A stretch of DNA of 64,000 nt from Bacteroidia bacterium (GCA_016787445.1 JAEUTQ010000083.1:33637-97636), one strand, 5' to 3'. Shown: positions 29,242 through 38,876, counted from the first letter of the stretch. The notes: generated by a model not told the origin, from the sequence alone. Numbers and translations: made by a program.

Positions 29242-30303
29242 ATGAAAGATAAAATCAAACAATGGCAAATGACTGAGCTTAAAAATGATTTTAAGTTAGT
29301 TGAAGCTGAACTACCGGTTATTAATGAAAATGAAGCTTTAATTAAAGTAGCCGGCTGTGGTGTTTGTCATACCGATTTAAGTTTTTGGTATGATGGTGTT
29401 CGTACAAAAAAGGAATTGCCTTTAACGTTGGGTCACGAAATTAGTGGACAAGTAGTTATGGGCCCACAATCTTTAAAGGGTAAAAATGTAATTATTCCGG
29501 CGGTGCTTCCATGTGGCGAATGCGAATTGTGCAAAAAAGGCAGAAGCAACATATGTCAAAATCAATTAATGCCCGGAAATGATTTTCATGGGGGCTTTGC
29601 ATCTCATATCGTAGTTCCGCATAAATATTTATGTCCGGTTCCAGATGCGGTTTTGAAGAAATATAAGTTGGAAGAGCTATCTGTTATAGCTGACGCTATT
29701 TCTACACCGTATCAAGTGATTAAGAAATCAGAATTGGAAAAGGAAGAATTAGCTATTTGTATTGGGGTTGGAGGAGTTGGTGTATATGGAGCTCTTATCG
29801 CGAAAATAATGGGAGCCAAAGTTATTGCGATTGATATCAATGATGAAAAATTGGCACAAGCCAAAAGAAATGGTGTGGACGCAACTTTAAATTCAAAAGG
29901 TCTTGATATAAAGGAAATAAAAACGAAAGTGAAAGAAATCGCAAAAGAACTTGGCGCTCCAAAGTACGGTTGGAAAATTTTCGAATTTTCTGGAACCGCA
30001 CAAGGACAGGATTTAGCTTTTAATCTTATAACTTTTACTTCCACATTAAGTATTGTTGGATTTACCATGAATAAGTTGGAAGTAAGATTAAGTAACCTTA
30101 TGGCATTCGATGCCAAATTAATCGGAACGTGGGGTTGTAAACCGGAGTTGTATCCTGAGGTAGTAGACTTAATTGCAACCGGGAAATTGGAAATTAGAGA
30201 TTTCGTTCAAGCTTTTCCTATGAGTAGTATAAACGAAGTGTTTCAAAATACGTTGGCACATAAATACAGTAAACGTTCTGTTTTAGTGCCGGATTTTAAT
30301 TAA
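29242..30303 (+). CDS. had: 6-hydroxycyclohex-1-ene-1-carbonyl-CoA dehydrogenase
   Basis: This 353-residue zinc alcohol dehydrogenase has the catalytic Zn segment AGCGVCHTDLSF and the four-cysteine structural Zn loop CGECELCKKGRSNIC. The stretch DGVRTKKELPLTLGHEISG is the family signature of Had from Thauera-type pathways. It oxidises the hydroxyl introduced by Dch, giving 6-oxocyclohex-1-ene-1-carbonyl-CoA for Oah. The ATG at 29242 is preferred because the longer frame from 29212 would overlap the thiolase gene. Confidence 0.92.
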   Translation: MKDKIKQWQMTELKNDFKLVEAELPVINENEALIKVAGCGVCHTDLSFWYDGVRTKKELPLTLGHEISGQVVMGPQSLKGKNVIIPAVLPCGECELCKKGRSNICQNQLMPGNDFHGGFASHIVVPHKYLCPVPDAVLKKYKLEELSVIADAISTPYQVIKKSELEKEELAICIGVGGVGVYGALIAKIMGAKVIAIDINDEKLAQAKRNGVDATLNSKGLDIKEIKTKVKEIAKELGAPKYGWKIFEFSGTAQGQDLAFNLITFTSTLSIVGFTMNKLEVRLSNLMAFDAKLIGTWGCKPELYPEVVDLIATGKLEIRDFVQAFPMSSINEVFQNTLAHKYSKRSVLVPDFN

Positions 30304-30316
30304 TGTATCTCAGGAA

Positions 30317-31057
30317 ATGAAAGTACTATATAAAATATATTTTGCATTATATTTTTCAATATCTCTGGTATTGTTTTATCCGGTATTTAAAATCTTACTG
30401 TCACGAAAGAAATGGTTTCCAATAGCCTTTAAGTTTATGCGGCTTTATTCAAAGTTATGGCTGTTTTTTACAGGTATTAGGTTAAAAGTAACAGGAGCCG
30501 AAAATGTAATACATAACGAACCTTATATTATCTGTGCCAATCATAGTTCTTTTGTTGACATTCCCTGTTTGTATTCATTTTTTAATGAATATTTTGTTTT
30601 CACCGGTAAACAGGAAATAGAAAGATGGCCGCTGTTTCATATTTTCTACACATCAGGAATGAATATTTTAGTTGACAGGAAGAATCCTAAAAAAGCTTCT
30701 TTAAGTTTTAAGAAGATGATAGCTGAATTAAACAATGACCACCCAATATTTATTTTTCCGGAAGGCACAATTTCTAAAACTGCTCCTTTGCCAAGCGAAT
30801 TTAAATCGGGAGCCAGTGCTTTGGCAATACAGAAGCAAATCCCAATTTTACCAATAACATTTACAACAAATTGGAAGCGATTAGAGCGTAAGGGACTTTT
30901 AAACGGTGAGGCGAGTCCTGGAATCGCGGAGATGATTGTTCATAAGCCAATTTACACAAGAGGCCTGAAAAAAACAGAGGCCGAGTCAGTAAATCAGATT
31001 TTAAAGGAAACAATATTCAGGCCAATATTCAGGAAATATAAGTTTAATTACCAATAA
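30317..31057 (+). CDS. 1-acylglycerol-3-phosphate acyltransferase-like (PlsC family) protein
   Basis: This 246-residue membrane-associated acyltransferase has an N-terminal hydrophobic helix (about 8-27), the HX4D motif in NHSSFVD near 76-82 and FPEGT near 149. It transfers acyl groups to lysophosphatidate in known family members. It is wedged between had and oah in the same operon with 13-base gaps on both sides. A link to aromatic breakdown is not obvious; membrane adjustment during growth on aromatics is one possibility. Confidence 0.85.
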   Translation: MKVLYKIYFALYFSISLVLFYPVFKILLSRKKWFPIAFKFMRLYSKLWLFFTGIRLKVTGAENVIHNEPYIICANHSSFVDIPCLYSFFNEYFVFTGKQEIERWPLFHIFYTSGMNILVDRKNPKKASLSFKKMIAELNNDHPIFIFPEGTISKTAPLPSEFKSGASALAIQKQIPILPITFTTNWKRLERKGLLNGEASPGIAEMIVHKPIYTRGLKKTEAESVNQILKETIFRPIFRKYKFNYQ

Positions 31058-31070
31058 TAAATTAAAAAAC

Positions 31071-32171
31071 ATGGATTTAAAAAATCATAACATTATTGAA
31101 AGTTATCAGTATACTGATATTATTTTCGAAAAGAAACCGGTGATAAATATTGACGGTTCTGAGGTGAAAGGATTGTATAATGCATGGATTGTATTAAATA
31201 ATCCCAAGCAATTTAATTCTTACACAACCAAGGCAGTAAAAGAAATTATATTAGCTTTTGGTGAGGCATCAAATGACAGAAGTGTAGTTGCTATAATTTT
31301 TACGGCTACTGGCGATAAAGCTTTTTGCACAGGTGGAAACACAAAGGAGTATGCTGAGTATTATTCAGGTCAGCCAAACGAATATTCTCAATACATGCGT
31401 TTGTTTAATGATATGGTTTCGGCTATTTTAAAATGCGAGAAACCTGTTGTATGTCGTGTTAACGGGATGAGAATTGGTGGCGGACAAGAAATAGGAATGG
31501 CCGCCGATTTTACTGTTGCCTCTGATTTGGCGCGTTTTGGTCAAGCCGGACCAAAACATGGCAGTGCGGCAATTGGCGGTGCAACAGATTTTCTGCACTT
31601 GTACGTTGGTGTTGAAAGGGCAATGGCTTCCTTAACATTGTGTGAACCATGGACGGCTCATCAGGCACTTCATTTCGGTTTAATAACAGATATCGCACCG
31701 GCGTTAAAAGTTGATGGAAAGTTTATAGCAAATCCATTGGTAAACATTGAACACTATGCGGATGAATACGGACGTGTAATATTTGGCGCCATGAAAACGG
31801 GAGAAGAATTAATTAAAGGAAAAGAATTGATGGCAAAGGGAGTAATAGATTTGTCGAAGTTGGATGAAACGGTAAATAAATTAGTAGCAAAATTATTGTA
31901 CACATTCCCTAATTGCTTACATAAAACACTTACTGAAGTAAGGAAGAAAAAATTAGAGCATTGGGATAAGAATAAAGAGAGTAGCAGGGAATGGTTAGCA
32001 CTAAATATGATGACTGAAGCAAAGGCGGGCTTTAAGGCATTTAATGAAGGCCCTAAAAACGACCGTGAAGTTGATTTTATTAAATTAAGACAACTTTTAG
32101 CGGAAGGTAAAGAGTGGAATGATGAAATGCACAAAAGTATTTCACCGCAATACAAAACACAAAACATATAA
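31071..32171 (+). CDS. oah: 6-oxocyclohex-1-ene-1-carbonyl-CoA hydrolase (ring-opening)
   Basis: This 366-residue crotonase-superfamily enzyme is of the Oah/BamA type. It adds water to the ring oxo-compound and hydrolyses the C-C bond to give 3-hydroxypimeloyl-CoA. The diagnostic block FGQAGPKHGSAAIGGATDFL (about 156-175) and GMRIGGGQEIGMAADF (about 130-145) match BamA, a widely used marker of anaerobic aromatic degradation. Length is slightly below the usual 370-380. It sits one base before dch. Confidence 0.94.
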   Translation: MDLKNHNIIESYQYTDIIFEKKPVINIDGSEVKGLYNAWIVLNNPKQFNSYTTKAVKEIILAFGEASNDRSVVAIIFTATGDKAFCTGGNTKEYAEYYSGQPNEYSQYMRLFNDMVSAILKCEKPVVCRVNGMRIGGGQEIGMAADFTVASDLARFGQAGPKHGSAAIGGATDFLHLYVGVERAMASLTLCEPWTAHQALHFGLITDIAPALKVDGKFIANPLVNIEHYADEYGRVIFGAMKTGEELIKGKELMAKGVIDLSKLDETVNKLVAKLLYTFPNCLHKTLTEVRKKKLEHWDKNKESSREWLALNMMTEAKAGFKAFNEGPKNDREVDFIKLRQLLAEGKEWNDEMHKSISPQYKTQNI

Positions 32172-32172
32172 C

Positions 32173-32946
32173 ATGGAAAAAATTGAAGTATCCTATTCGC
32201 ACGAAGGAACAGTTGCTAATGTTTTGTTAAACGATGGTAAAGGAAATGTTCTGGATAACGTTATGATGAGCGAAATATTAGAAGCTTTTAATGTATTTAA
32301 ATCAAATAAGCATTTAAAACTAATAGTGTTTCAGGGTAATGGAAAACACTTTTCTTTTGGAGCAAGCGTAGAGGAGCATACCAAAGAATTAGCTGAAACA
32401 ATGTTGCGCACTTTTCATAAAATATTTTTAGATATCGTGGCAATACAAATCCCAACAATGGCTAAGATATCAGGACAGTGTTTAGGTGGCGGACTAGAAT
32501 TAGCCCTTATTTGTAATCTAATTTTCGCAGATAAGACGGCTAAAATGGGACAACCTGAAATTAGTTTGGGAGTTTTTCCACCGCCAGCCTCAATAATATT
32601 ACCTGAAAAAATTGGTTTAGCCCGAGCCGAAGAACTTTTGATTTCAGGGCGAAGTATGGATGCTATGGAAGCATTCAACGTTGGGCTGGTGAATATAGTT
32701 TTTGATAACAAAGAAGCTTTAGATGCAGGAGCCGAAGAATGGATAATTAAAAATATAATTCCAAAAAGCGCCTCTTCATTAAAATATGCTGTAAGATCAT
32801 CACGCATAAAATTTAATCACGTATTAAGTAATTTTCTCCCTCAATTAGAGACTATTTATGTTAAGGAATTGATGAATACCAAGGACGCTAATGAAGGAAT
32901 AAACTCGTTTCTTGAAAAGCGCAAACCGGAGTGGGTGAATGCCTGA
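32173..32946 (+). CDS. dch: Cyclohexa-1,5-diene-1-carbonyl-CoA hydratase
   Basis: This 257-residue crotonase-fold hydratase acts on the BCR product and gives 6-hydroxycyclohex-1-ene-1-carbonyl-CoA. It shows GQCLGGGLELALICNLIFAD (about 99-118) and GQPEISLGVFPPPAS (about 124-138), where the run of prolines is typical of Dch. I start at the ATG at 32173, one base after the oah stop; the frame is open further upstream but would lie inside oah. It ends the plus-strand catabolic operon and is convergent with the hydrolase gene. Confidence 0.92.
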   Translation: MEKIEVSYSHEGTVANVLLNDGKGNVLDNVMMSEILEAFNVFKSNKHLKLIVFQGNGKHFSFGASVEEHTKELAETMLRTFHKIFLDIVAIQIPTMAKISGQCLGGGLELALICNLIFADKTAKMGQPEISLGVFPPPASIILPEKIGLARAEELLISGRSMDAMEAFNVGLVNIVFDNKEALDAGAEEWIIKNIIPKSASSLKYAVRSSRIKFNHVLSNFLPQLETIYVKELMNTKDANEGINSFLEKRKPEWVNA

Positions 32947-32947
32947 T

Positions 32948-33730
32948 TTAAATAATTTTTTTCTGGTGTAAAAAATCGGTAATTGCGTCTATGACGATTT
33001 GTTTTTTTTCGAGATGCGGCGAATGACCACATTCACTAATCAATAAGCTTAGGCTATTTTGGTTATGTGTGAGAATAGACTCAACTTGTTTTTGTGTTCC
33101 GTAATTATCTTCTGTTCCTTGAATAACAAAAATCGGAGCTTCTATTTTTGGCAAACAATGTTCAATGTTCCATGTTTTAAACGATTCTCTGGCAATTGTT
33201 TTTGTAAAGGCGAGCAGGGTGCTTTCGCTGTGGTCGTAATGGTATTTATGTATTTTAGCCCTAAATTCTCCGTCAGAAAAATATTTTTTTTCCAGTGCCT
33301 TAACATTGTTAATACTGATTTCCTCTACAAATACATGCGCCGCAATACTCACTACGGCTACAACATTTTTTGTAAAAAGAGAAGCGTAAATAAGGGCAAT
33401 GCTCGCACCATCACTATGGCCAACCAGAATAAGCGGAATATCTTTTAATCCGCATTGCTCAATAAATTCCGGCAAATATTTTTCTGCTTCTATATTGAGA
33501 TAATTATCGGGTCTTTCTTCGCGTAATGCAGTTGAGTGACCATAGCCGTATCTTTCATAAATTACACCAGGGAGTTTTAAGGACTGACATAGTAAATCAG
33601 GAAAATCTCGGAAGAGTTTTATGCAGCCCATTCCCTCATGCAAAAATAGAATAGCAGGTTTATTTTGACTAACTTTTCTTATGGTAACAAAAGCAAGTTT
33701 AATGGCATTACTTATCTCAGCGTATTGCAT
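32948..33730 (-). CDS. Alpha/beta hydrolase
   Basis: This 260-residue protein has the nucleophile elbow LVGHSDGASIAL near 98-109, an HEGMG oxyanion region near 30 and the catalytic His in CGHSPHLE near 238. It is last in the minus-strand group after the hemerythrin-like gene (47-base gap), and a 14-base palindrome (ATTGCAATTGCAAT, 33729-33742) covers its start. Similar hydrolases near aromatic clusters act as thioesterases or ester hydrolases; the substrate is unknown here. Confidence 0.8.
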   Translation of the reverse strand: MQYAEISNAIKLAFVTIRKVSQNKPAILFLHEGMGCIKLFRDFPDLLCQSLKLPGVIYERYGYGHSTALREERPDNYLNIEAEKYLPEFIEQCGLKDIPLILVGHSDGASIALIYASLFTKNVVAVVSIAAHVFVEEISINNVKALEKKYFSDGEFRAKIHKYHYDHSESTLLAFTKTIARESFKTWNIEHCLPKIEAPIFVIQGTEDNYGTQKQVESILTHNQNSLSLLISECGHSPHLEKKQIVIDAITDFLHQKKII

Positions 33731-33777
33731 TGCAATTGCAATTTCTGTATAAATTCATAAAACTCAAAACTATTTCG

Positions 33778-34320
33778 CTACTTAGCCAGAAGTTTGTTTA
33801 TACTTTCAGGAATAGCCTCAAGAATCTTTTTTTTGTCAAAACTTAATTCGCGATCGATGTCTTCGAATTGAAAGTACATCTTTTCTAAATCTGAAGGATC
33901 CAAAAGATTTTCCGCCATTATAAAGAGCTCTTCATTTTCAACAGCTATATGGTCAAGTAAATGGTCGATTAATTCAGACAATTTATTTTGTACTAGAATG
34001 AAATCTTTTAGTTCAAGCGCGTCAATAATTTCATTCTTGTAATTTCTGAAATCTTCATGGTGTTCCAGTAATTCATCTAAAATTTCTTGTAAATTAAATG
34101 ACGGATGTTCTCTGATAGTAGGGAAAAGAACCTCTTCCTCTTTATAATGATGAAACCCATCACTATATTCGCTTATAAACAGTAACAAATCATTAACAAT
34201 TTGCACATAAATTACAGAGTCCTTTTCCCATAGTAGATATATTTTTTGAATAATATCATTAAGTCTTGTAATTATTTCATGTTCCTTTTCAAGAACTTTA
34301 ATCGGATTATTTATTAGCAT
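33778..34320 (-). CDS. Hemerythrin-like HHE-domain protein in the hcr operon
   Basis: This 180-residue helical protein has the hemerythrin pattern: LEKEHEIITRL near 10, FHHYKEEEVLFP near 56-67, LLEHHEDFRNY near 83 and HIAVENEELF near 122. The His and acidic residues can form a di-iron site that binds O2 or senses NO. Its start overlaps hcrB by seven bases. It may protect the oxygen-sensitive 4-hydroxybenzoyl-CoA reductase or help repair Fe-S clusters under nitrosative stress. Confidence 0.83.
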   Translation of the reverse strand: MLINNPIKVLEKEHEIITRLNDIIQKIYLLWEKDSVIYVQIVNDLLLFISEYSDGFHHYKEEEVLFPTIREHPSFNLQEILDELLEHHEDFRNYKNEIIDALELKDFILVQNKLSELIDHLLDHIAVENEELFIMAENLLDPSDLEKMYFQFEDIDRELSFDKKKILEAIPESINKLLAK

Positions 34321-35255
34321 ATATTTAATTCTTTATAGCTTTTTTCTAAAAACACTTTAACCATATCTCTACGGTATTTTCTCGAAAAGAAATCATTATC
34401 AACGGCTCGTGATAGTTTTAACAGTTGTTTTGATGTTTCTTGGGTAGGAACTGTTTTATCTATTTCGAGATATACAGGTTTAGGGTCCATTCCTGCCAAG
34501 GTAATTTTAACAATACCACTGTTATCAAAACTCACAGCCGATGTAAGGGAAGTGAACTCAAGTGTTTCTCTCAGGCGCAGTTTATTGAATGAACACTTGA
34601 AATGTGGGTTTTTGGGAATAATAATTTCTGTAATCAATTCTGTGTTTGATATTGATCGTGGTTTCACACCATCACCGGTATAAATATCGCGCAAAAGAAC
34701 TAAGCGTGATTCGCCTTTGCAATTAATAATATTTAACGAGGCATTAGCGCATATCAGTACCGGCGCAGTATCTGAAACAAACTCAGAAAAGCAAGCGTTA
34801 GCGCCGCCGGTAGCAATACAAACATCGCCATTGCACTTTAAGCAATAGCCAACAGCCTCGCGCCACCAGGCAGATTGATTATAATACAAACATCTGTTTT
34901 CGCATAACAAATTTCCGCCAAGTGTTGCCGATGATCTGATTAGAGGTGAGCCAACTGAATAAGCGGCTTTTTGCATGGCAGGAAGATGCGTATGAATTAT
35001 TGAATTTGTTTGAATATTATTTAGAGTTGTTAAAGGGCCTATTATAATAGCGTTGGCGGTTTCTGAAACACCTTTTAATTCTGAAATATCTGTTATATCT
35101 ATCAAAACGGGTGAGGCATCATTTTCTAAAAATTTGTTGGCCATTATGTCTGTTCCGCCGGCAATATATTTACAATTCTCGCTAAACGAGTTAACATAGT
35201 TAATTGCGTCCTGAATTGAGAGAGCTTTCACAAATGTTTTTTGTTCAGTAATCAT
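34314..35255 (-). CDS. hcrB: 4-hydroxybenzoyl-CoA reductase beta subunit (FAD plus extra 4Fe-4S)
   Basis: This 313-residue FAD subunit of the xanthine oxidase family has AGGTDIMANKF near 32 and GSPLIRSSATLGGNL near 101-115. After it comes the insertion unique to HcrB: CLYYNQSAWW, GYCLKCNGDVC and ANACF supply the four cysteines of the additional [4Fe-4S] cluster that lets the enzyme run in the reductive direction. This insertion separates it from ordinary xanthine or CO dehydrogenase medium subunits. It overlaps the HcrC-HcrA gene by four bases. Confidence 0.92.
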   Translation of the reverse strand: MITEQKTFVKALSIQDAINYVNSFSENCKYIAGGTDIMANKFLENDASPVLIDITDISELKGVSETANAIIIGPLTTLNNIQTNSIIHTHLPAMQKAAYSVGSPLIRSSATLGGNLLCENRCLYYNQSAWWREAVGYCLKCNGDVCIATGGANACFSEFVSDTAPVLICANASLNIINCKGESRLVLLRDIYTGDGVKPRSISNTELITEIIIPKNPHFKCSFNKLRLRETLEFTSLTSAVSFDNSGIVKITLAGMDPKPVYLEIDKTVPTQETSKQLLKLSRAVDNDFFSRKYRRDMVKVFLEKSYKELNIC

Positions 35256-38077
35256 AAGGCTTTTTCATTTAATGTTTCTACTTCTTTCAATTTCCTTAAT
35301 ACATCTTCCGGCTTAATCGGCAATGAAGTAATTCGAATACCAACAGCATCATAAACGGCATTTACAATTGCAGGAATAGATGGATGTAAAGCACCTTCAC
35401 CACACTCTTTTCCTCCAAAAGGACCTTCCGGATCAATGGTTTCAACTATTGTACTATGTATATCCGGAATATCAAGTGAAGTAGGAATTTTGTAGTTGAT
35501 AAAGTTGGCATTGGTGAGCAGTCCGTTATAATAACTCATTTCTTCACTTACAGCTTGACCCATTCCCATATGCCAGGATCCTTCTAATTGACCCTCTACC
35601 GCCAATGGATTAATTGCCTTTCCGCAGTCGTGGGCACCCCACATATTAATTACTTTTATAAATCCTGTTTTAGTATCCACTTTAACCTCGGCAACTAAAG
35701 CGCCAAAACTGTAGGAAGGACTTAATCCTGCTCCTGCCCCTTTAAAATCTCCTCCCAGTTTCGGTGAATTGTAATATCCGCTTACAGTTAATGCACCAAC
35801 TTTTCGTGTTGCCATTTCAATAGCCTCATTCCAAGTTAAATTTATTTTTTTGTCTGAAGTGAATATATGTCTTCCTTCCATGATTAGCTCTTCCACCGGA
35901 ATTCCGCTGTGTAAGCTTACATTGTTTAGAATGTTATTTTTAAGATTTTCTGCCGCCATTTTAGCCGCATTACCCGCCATAAATGTTACACGACTTGAGT
36001 AGCTTCCTAAATCGATAGGAGTTAACATGGTGTCTGCAGCCAATACAAAAATATCATCGATATTAATTCCAAGAACTTCACCAACAATAATTGCAAGCAT
36101 AGTGTCACTGCCCTGACCAATATCACTTGCTCCGGAGGTTACCAAAACCCTTCCATCAAGATCGACTTTAAGGTGTACCACCGACTGAGGATATTCATTC
36201 CATTGAATGGGTAGGGCGCTGCCACTGATAAAGAAACCGCAGGCAACACCAATGCCGTGACCGTTAGGAAGCTTTTTATGTTTTTTCTTCCAATCACTTT
36301 GTTCCATAACTTTTTGTAAGCTTATTTTGCTTCCGTTGGAGGTGATGCGGTATTGTCCAACAGTTAAAGTGTCTGAATCTAAGAAATTGCGCATTCGTAA
36401 TTCGCAGGGGTCGATGTTTAATTTTTCAGACATGACATCCAGCATGGTTTCAATCGCGAAGCGTGAATTAACCGCACCATGTCCTCTCATAGCACCTGAT
36501 TGAGGTTTATTTGTATAAACTCTTAACGTCCTAAATCCGAAATTATTTAATTTATAAGGTGCTTGTAGGAGCACACCGTTATAATAGGAAGTAACAACTC
36601 CAAAACTGCCATAAGCACCGCCGTCAATCACAATATCAGCATCTAACGTACTTATGATGCCGTCTTTTCGCATACCAATGGCCATTTTTATTTTACTCGG
36701 ATGCCGGCCATGATTACATAAGAACACTTCTTCTCTTGTAAACCGCACTCGCACAGGTCGACCAATTTTTTTTGTGAGGTATGAAATTATTATTTCATGA
36801 GGAAATGGATCACTTTTTCCACCAAAACCACCACCAACATAAGGTTTGATAACTCTCACTCTGCTCATTGGTAGTTCTAATACTTTTGCGAGATATCGAT
36901 GTAAATAATGCGGTACTTGCGTGGCAGTAATAATGGTTAATCCGTTATGGTCCCAATATGCAGTAGCGGCATGAGGCTCTGTAAAACCATGATTAATACC
37001 TTTAAAATCAAACTCCATATTTAGTGTATGGTCAGCTGCTTCTAAGGCTTCTTTTTGATTACCAAACCGCAATTCAGCTTTTTTATGAATGTTATTGTTG
37101 AATTTTACATGACTATGGATTTTTTCTTTTTCACCAGTGTCTTTTATGGATTCATCCATTTCAAGAAAAGCATGCAATGGCTGATATTTTACTTTTATGA
37201 GTTTACATGCCTGTTGCGCAATTTCTTCCGTTTCGGCAGCAACGGCAGCAACAATTTCTCCCAAGTATCTGGTTTTTTCAATTGCAATTGCAGTTTCATC
37301 TTGAGAAATCGGTAAAACTCCGAAAGTCACAGGGAGTTCATTTCCTAATAGAATATAAGCAACTCCTTTTATTTTTTTTGCTTCTGAAGTATCAATAGAA
37401 AGGATACGTGCATGCGGATAGATACTTCGTACAAATTTGCAGTACAAGGGATTTTTAACAACGATATCATCAGCATACTCGGCGGCACCCGTCACTTTTT
37501 TTGTAGCTTCAATGTATGGTTTCGCAACTCCTACTAGGTGTTTTTTTTGTTCGGATTCGTTGTTGTTACTGCAATTGCCATTATAGCCGCATGAAGAAAT
37601 TTTGGACACTTCGTTGTTAATATGTTTTGCGTAGGCTTCAATGGCATTTATAATTTTGATATAACCGGTACACCTGCATAGGTTGCCTGAAATAGCATCT
37701 TTAATTTCATCTCTGTTAGGATTGGGATTTTTGTTTATTAAAGCCAGTGTCGACATTACCATACCAGGTGTGCAATAGCCGCACTGAATAGCACCATGTT
37801 CAACAAACTTTTGTTGCAGAGCATGAAGTTCTCCTGCTTTTCCCAAGCTCTCAATAGTTGTGATTTTTTTTCCTTCGTATCGGAATGCCGGAGCAATACA
37901 GCTCTGGACGGGCTCCCCGTCAACCAGCACCGTACAAGCCCCACAGCTTCCTTGTTCACAGCCTATTTTTGTGCCTGTTAAATTTATTTTATTTCTAATA
38001 ACATTAACAAGTGTGTCATGATCTTCTGCAGTTACAGTATAATCTACGTTATTTATATTGAGGTTTAAGATTCTCAT
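35252..38077 (-). CDS. 4-hydroxybenzoyl-CoA reductase, gamma (2x2Fe-2S) and alpha (Mo) subunits fused
   Basis: This 941-residue protein joins two subunits that are separate in Thauera. Residues 1-160 are HcrC, with cluster cysteines in CEQGSCGACTVLVDG and later CGYCTPGM and CRCTG. A low-complexity linker near 170-178 (NCSNNNESE) follows. Residues 180-941 are HcrA, with KVTGAAEYADD near 192, GGGFGGKSD near 412 and, near the C-terminus, GGKECGEGALHP with the catalytic Glu of the family. The reaction is reductive removal of the phenolic OH, giving benzoyl-CoA. The call as HCR rather than xanthine dehydrogenase rests on the adjacent HcrB insertion and pathway context. Confidence 0.88.
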   Translation of the reverse strand: MRILNLNINNVDYTVTAEDHDTLVNVIRNKINLTGTKIGCEQGSCGACTVLVDGEPVQSCIAPAFRYEGKKITTIESLGKAGELHALQQKFVEHGAIQCGYCTPGMVMSTLALINKNPNPNRDEIKDAISGNLCRCTGYIKIINAIEAYAKHINNEVSKISSCGYNGNCSNNNESEQKKHLVGVAKPYIEATKKVTGAAEYADDIVVKNPLYCKFVRSIYPHARILSIDTSEAKKIKGVAYILLGNELPVTFGVLPISQDETAIAIEKTRYLGEIVAAVAAETEEIAQQACKLIKVKYQPLHAFLEMDESIKDTGEKEKIHSHVKFNNNIHKKAELRFGNQKEALEAADHTLNMEFDFKGINHGFTEPHAATAYWDHNGLTIITATQVPHYLHRYLAKVLELPMSRVRVIKPYVGGGFGGKSDPFPHEIIISYLTKKIGRPVRVRFTREEVFLCNHGRHPSKIKMAIGMRKDGIISTLDADIVIDGGAYGSFGVVTSYYNGVLLQAPYKLNNFGFRTLRVYTNKPQSGAMRGHGAVNSRFAIETMLDVMSEKLNIDPCELRMRNFLDSDTLTVGQYRITSNGSKISLQKVMEQSDWKKKHKKLPNGHGIGVACGFFISGSALPIQWNEYPQSVVHLKVDLDGRVLVTSGASDIGQGSDTMLAIIVGEVLGINIDDIFVLAADTMLTPIDLGSYSSRVTFMAGNAAKMAAENLKNNILNNVSLHSGIPVEELIMEGRHIFTSDKKINLTWNEAIEMATRKVGALTVSGYYNSPKLGGDFKGAGAGLSPSYSFGALVAEVKVDTKTGFIKVINMWGAHDCGKAINPLAVEGQLEGSWHMGMGQAVSEEMSYYNGLLTNANFINYKIPTSLDIPDIHSTIVETIDPEGPFGGKECGEGALHPSIPAIVNAVYDAVGIRITSLPIKPEDVLRKLKEVETLNEKAL

Positions 38078-38876
38078 GTTTAAATTTTGAATTTGTTGTT
38101 TTTGAAGAACCGGGTTTAGAATTATTTTTTACTAGAATTAATTTCGCTAAAATGCTAATTGCAATTTCCTCCGGATTTGAGGCACGTATGGAAATTCCCA
38201 TTGGCATATCTACCTTATTAAAATCTTCCGCTTCGCATAATCCGCCCGACAAAAACATTTTTTTTGTAATTTCTACTTTTCGCTTACTGCCTATCATTCC
38301 CAAATACGCATGCGGCTTGTTTATACAGAAGGCTAAAATTTCGCGATCTAAACTATGGTCCCTTGTCATGATGGTAATATAAGTGTTGTTATCAAAGGGT
38401 AAAGACAACATGATTTCTTTCGCAGAAAAGGGAAGTTTATGAATGCCTTCAGTGTTTGTTAGGTCAAGTTCATTCGTTCTATCATCGATTAAAAATATTT
38501 CAAAGTTTAAGGTAGAAGCTACTTTGCATAAAGCTCGGCCGACATGCCCTGCGCCAAATACATATAATCGATTTGGCTTACTGATAAAATCTATAAATAC
38601 AACTACGGTGCCGCCGCAACACATACTGTGTTGTTGAAGTAAATTGTGAGTATATTGCTCCGATTGTTTGATCGTTATAACAAGTAATGCATTCTCAATA
38701 ACTTTTTTTTCCAGATCGCCTCCGCCAATTGTGCCAAAGATTTTTCCGTTCGCGGTAACAATCATTTTAGCTCCGGCTTTTAAAGGCGTAGAGCCTTGAG
38801 TAGTAACAATTGTACACAGGGCACAATCTTCGCCATTCTCTAAAATCTCTGATATTTTTTTGAATAGGTGATTCAT
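38049..38876 (-). CDS. XdhC/CoxI-family molybdoenzyme maturation protein
   Basis: This 275-residue protein has the XdhC N-terminal domain (TTQGSTPLKAGAKM near 24-37, GTIGGGDLE near 47-55, a CCGG segment) and a C-terminal Rossmann domain (YVFGAGHVGRAL near 109-120, MIGSKRK near 195). XdhC proteins bind the Mo cofactor and promote its sulfuration before insertion into xanthine-oxidase-family enzymes, here the fused HcrCA. It overlaps that gene by 29 bases, so the two are probably translated together. Confidence 0.88.
   Translation of the reverse strand: MNHLFKKISEILENGEDCALCTIVTTQGSTPLKAGAKMIVTANGKIFGTIGGGDLEKKVIENALLVITIKQSEQYTHNLLQQHSMCCGGTVVVFIDFISKPNRLYVFGAGHVGRALCKVASTLNFEIFLIDDRTNELDLTNTEGIHKLPFSAKEIMLSLPFDNNTYITIMTRDHSLDREILAFCINKPHAYLGMIGSKRKVEITKKMFLSGGLCEAEDFNKVDMPMGISIRASNPEEIAISILAKLILVKNNSKPGSSKTTNSKFKHENLKPQYK

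Noticed and set aside
33729..33742. Perfect palindrome ATTGCAATTGCAAT over the hydrolase start codon, considered as an operator
   Set aside because: A similar AATTGCAATTGC stretch occurs inside the HCR coding region near 37280, and the motif has no promoter-like element at a fixed distance. Too weak to call.
35252..38077. Calling this gene xanthine or aldehyde dehydrogenase
   Set aside because: The adjacent beta subunit carries the extra four-cysteine insertion of 4-hydroxybenzoyl-CoA reductase, and the operon includes the matching ferredoxin.
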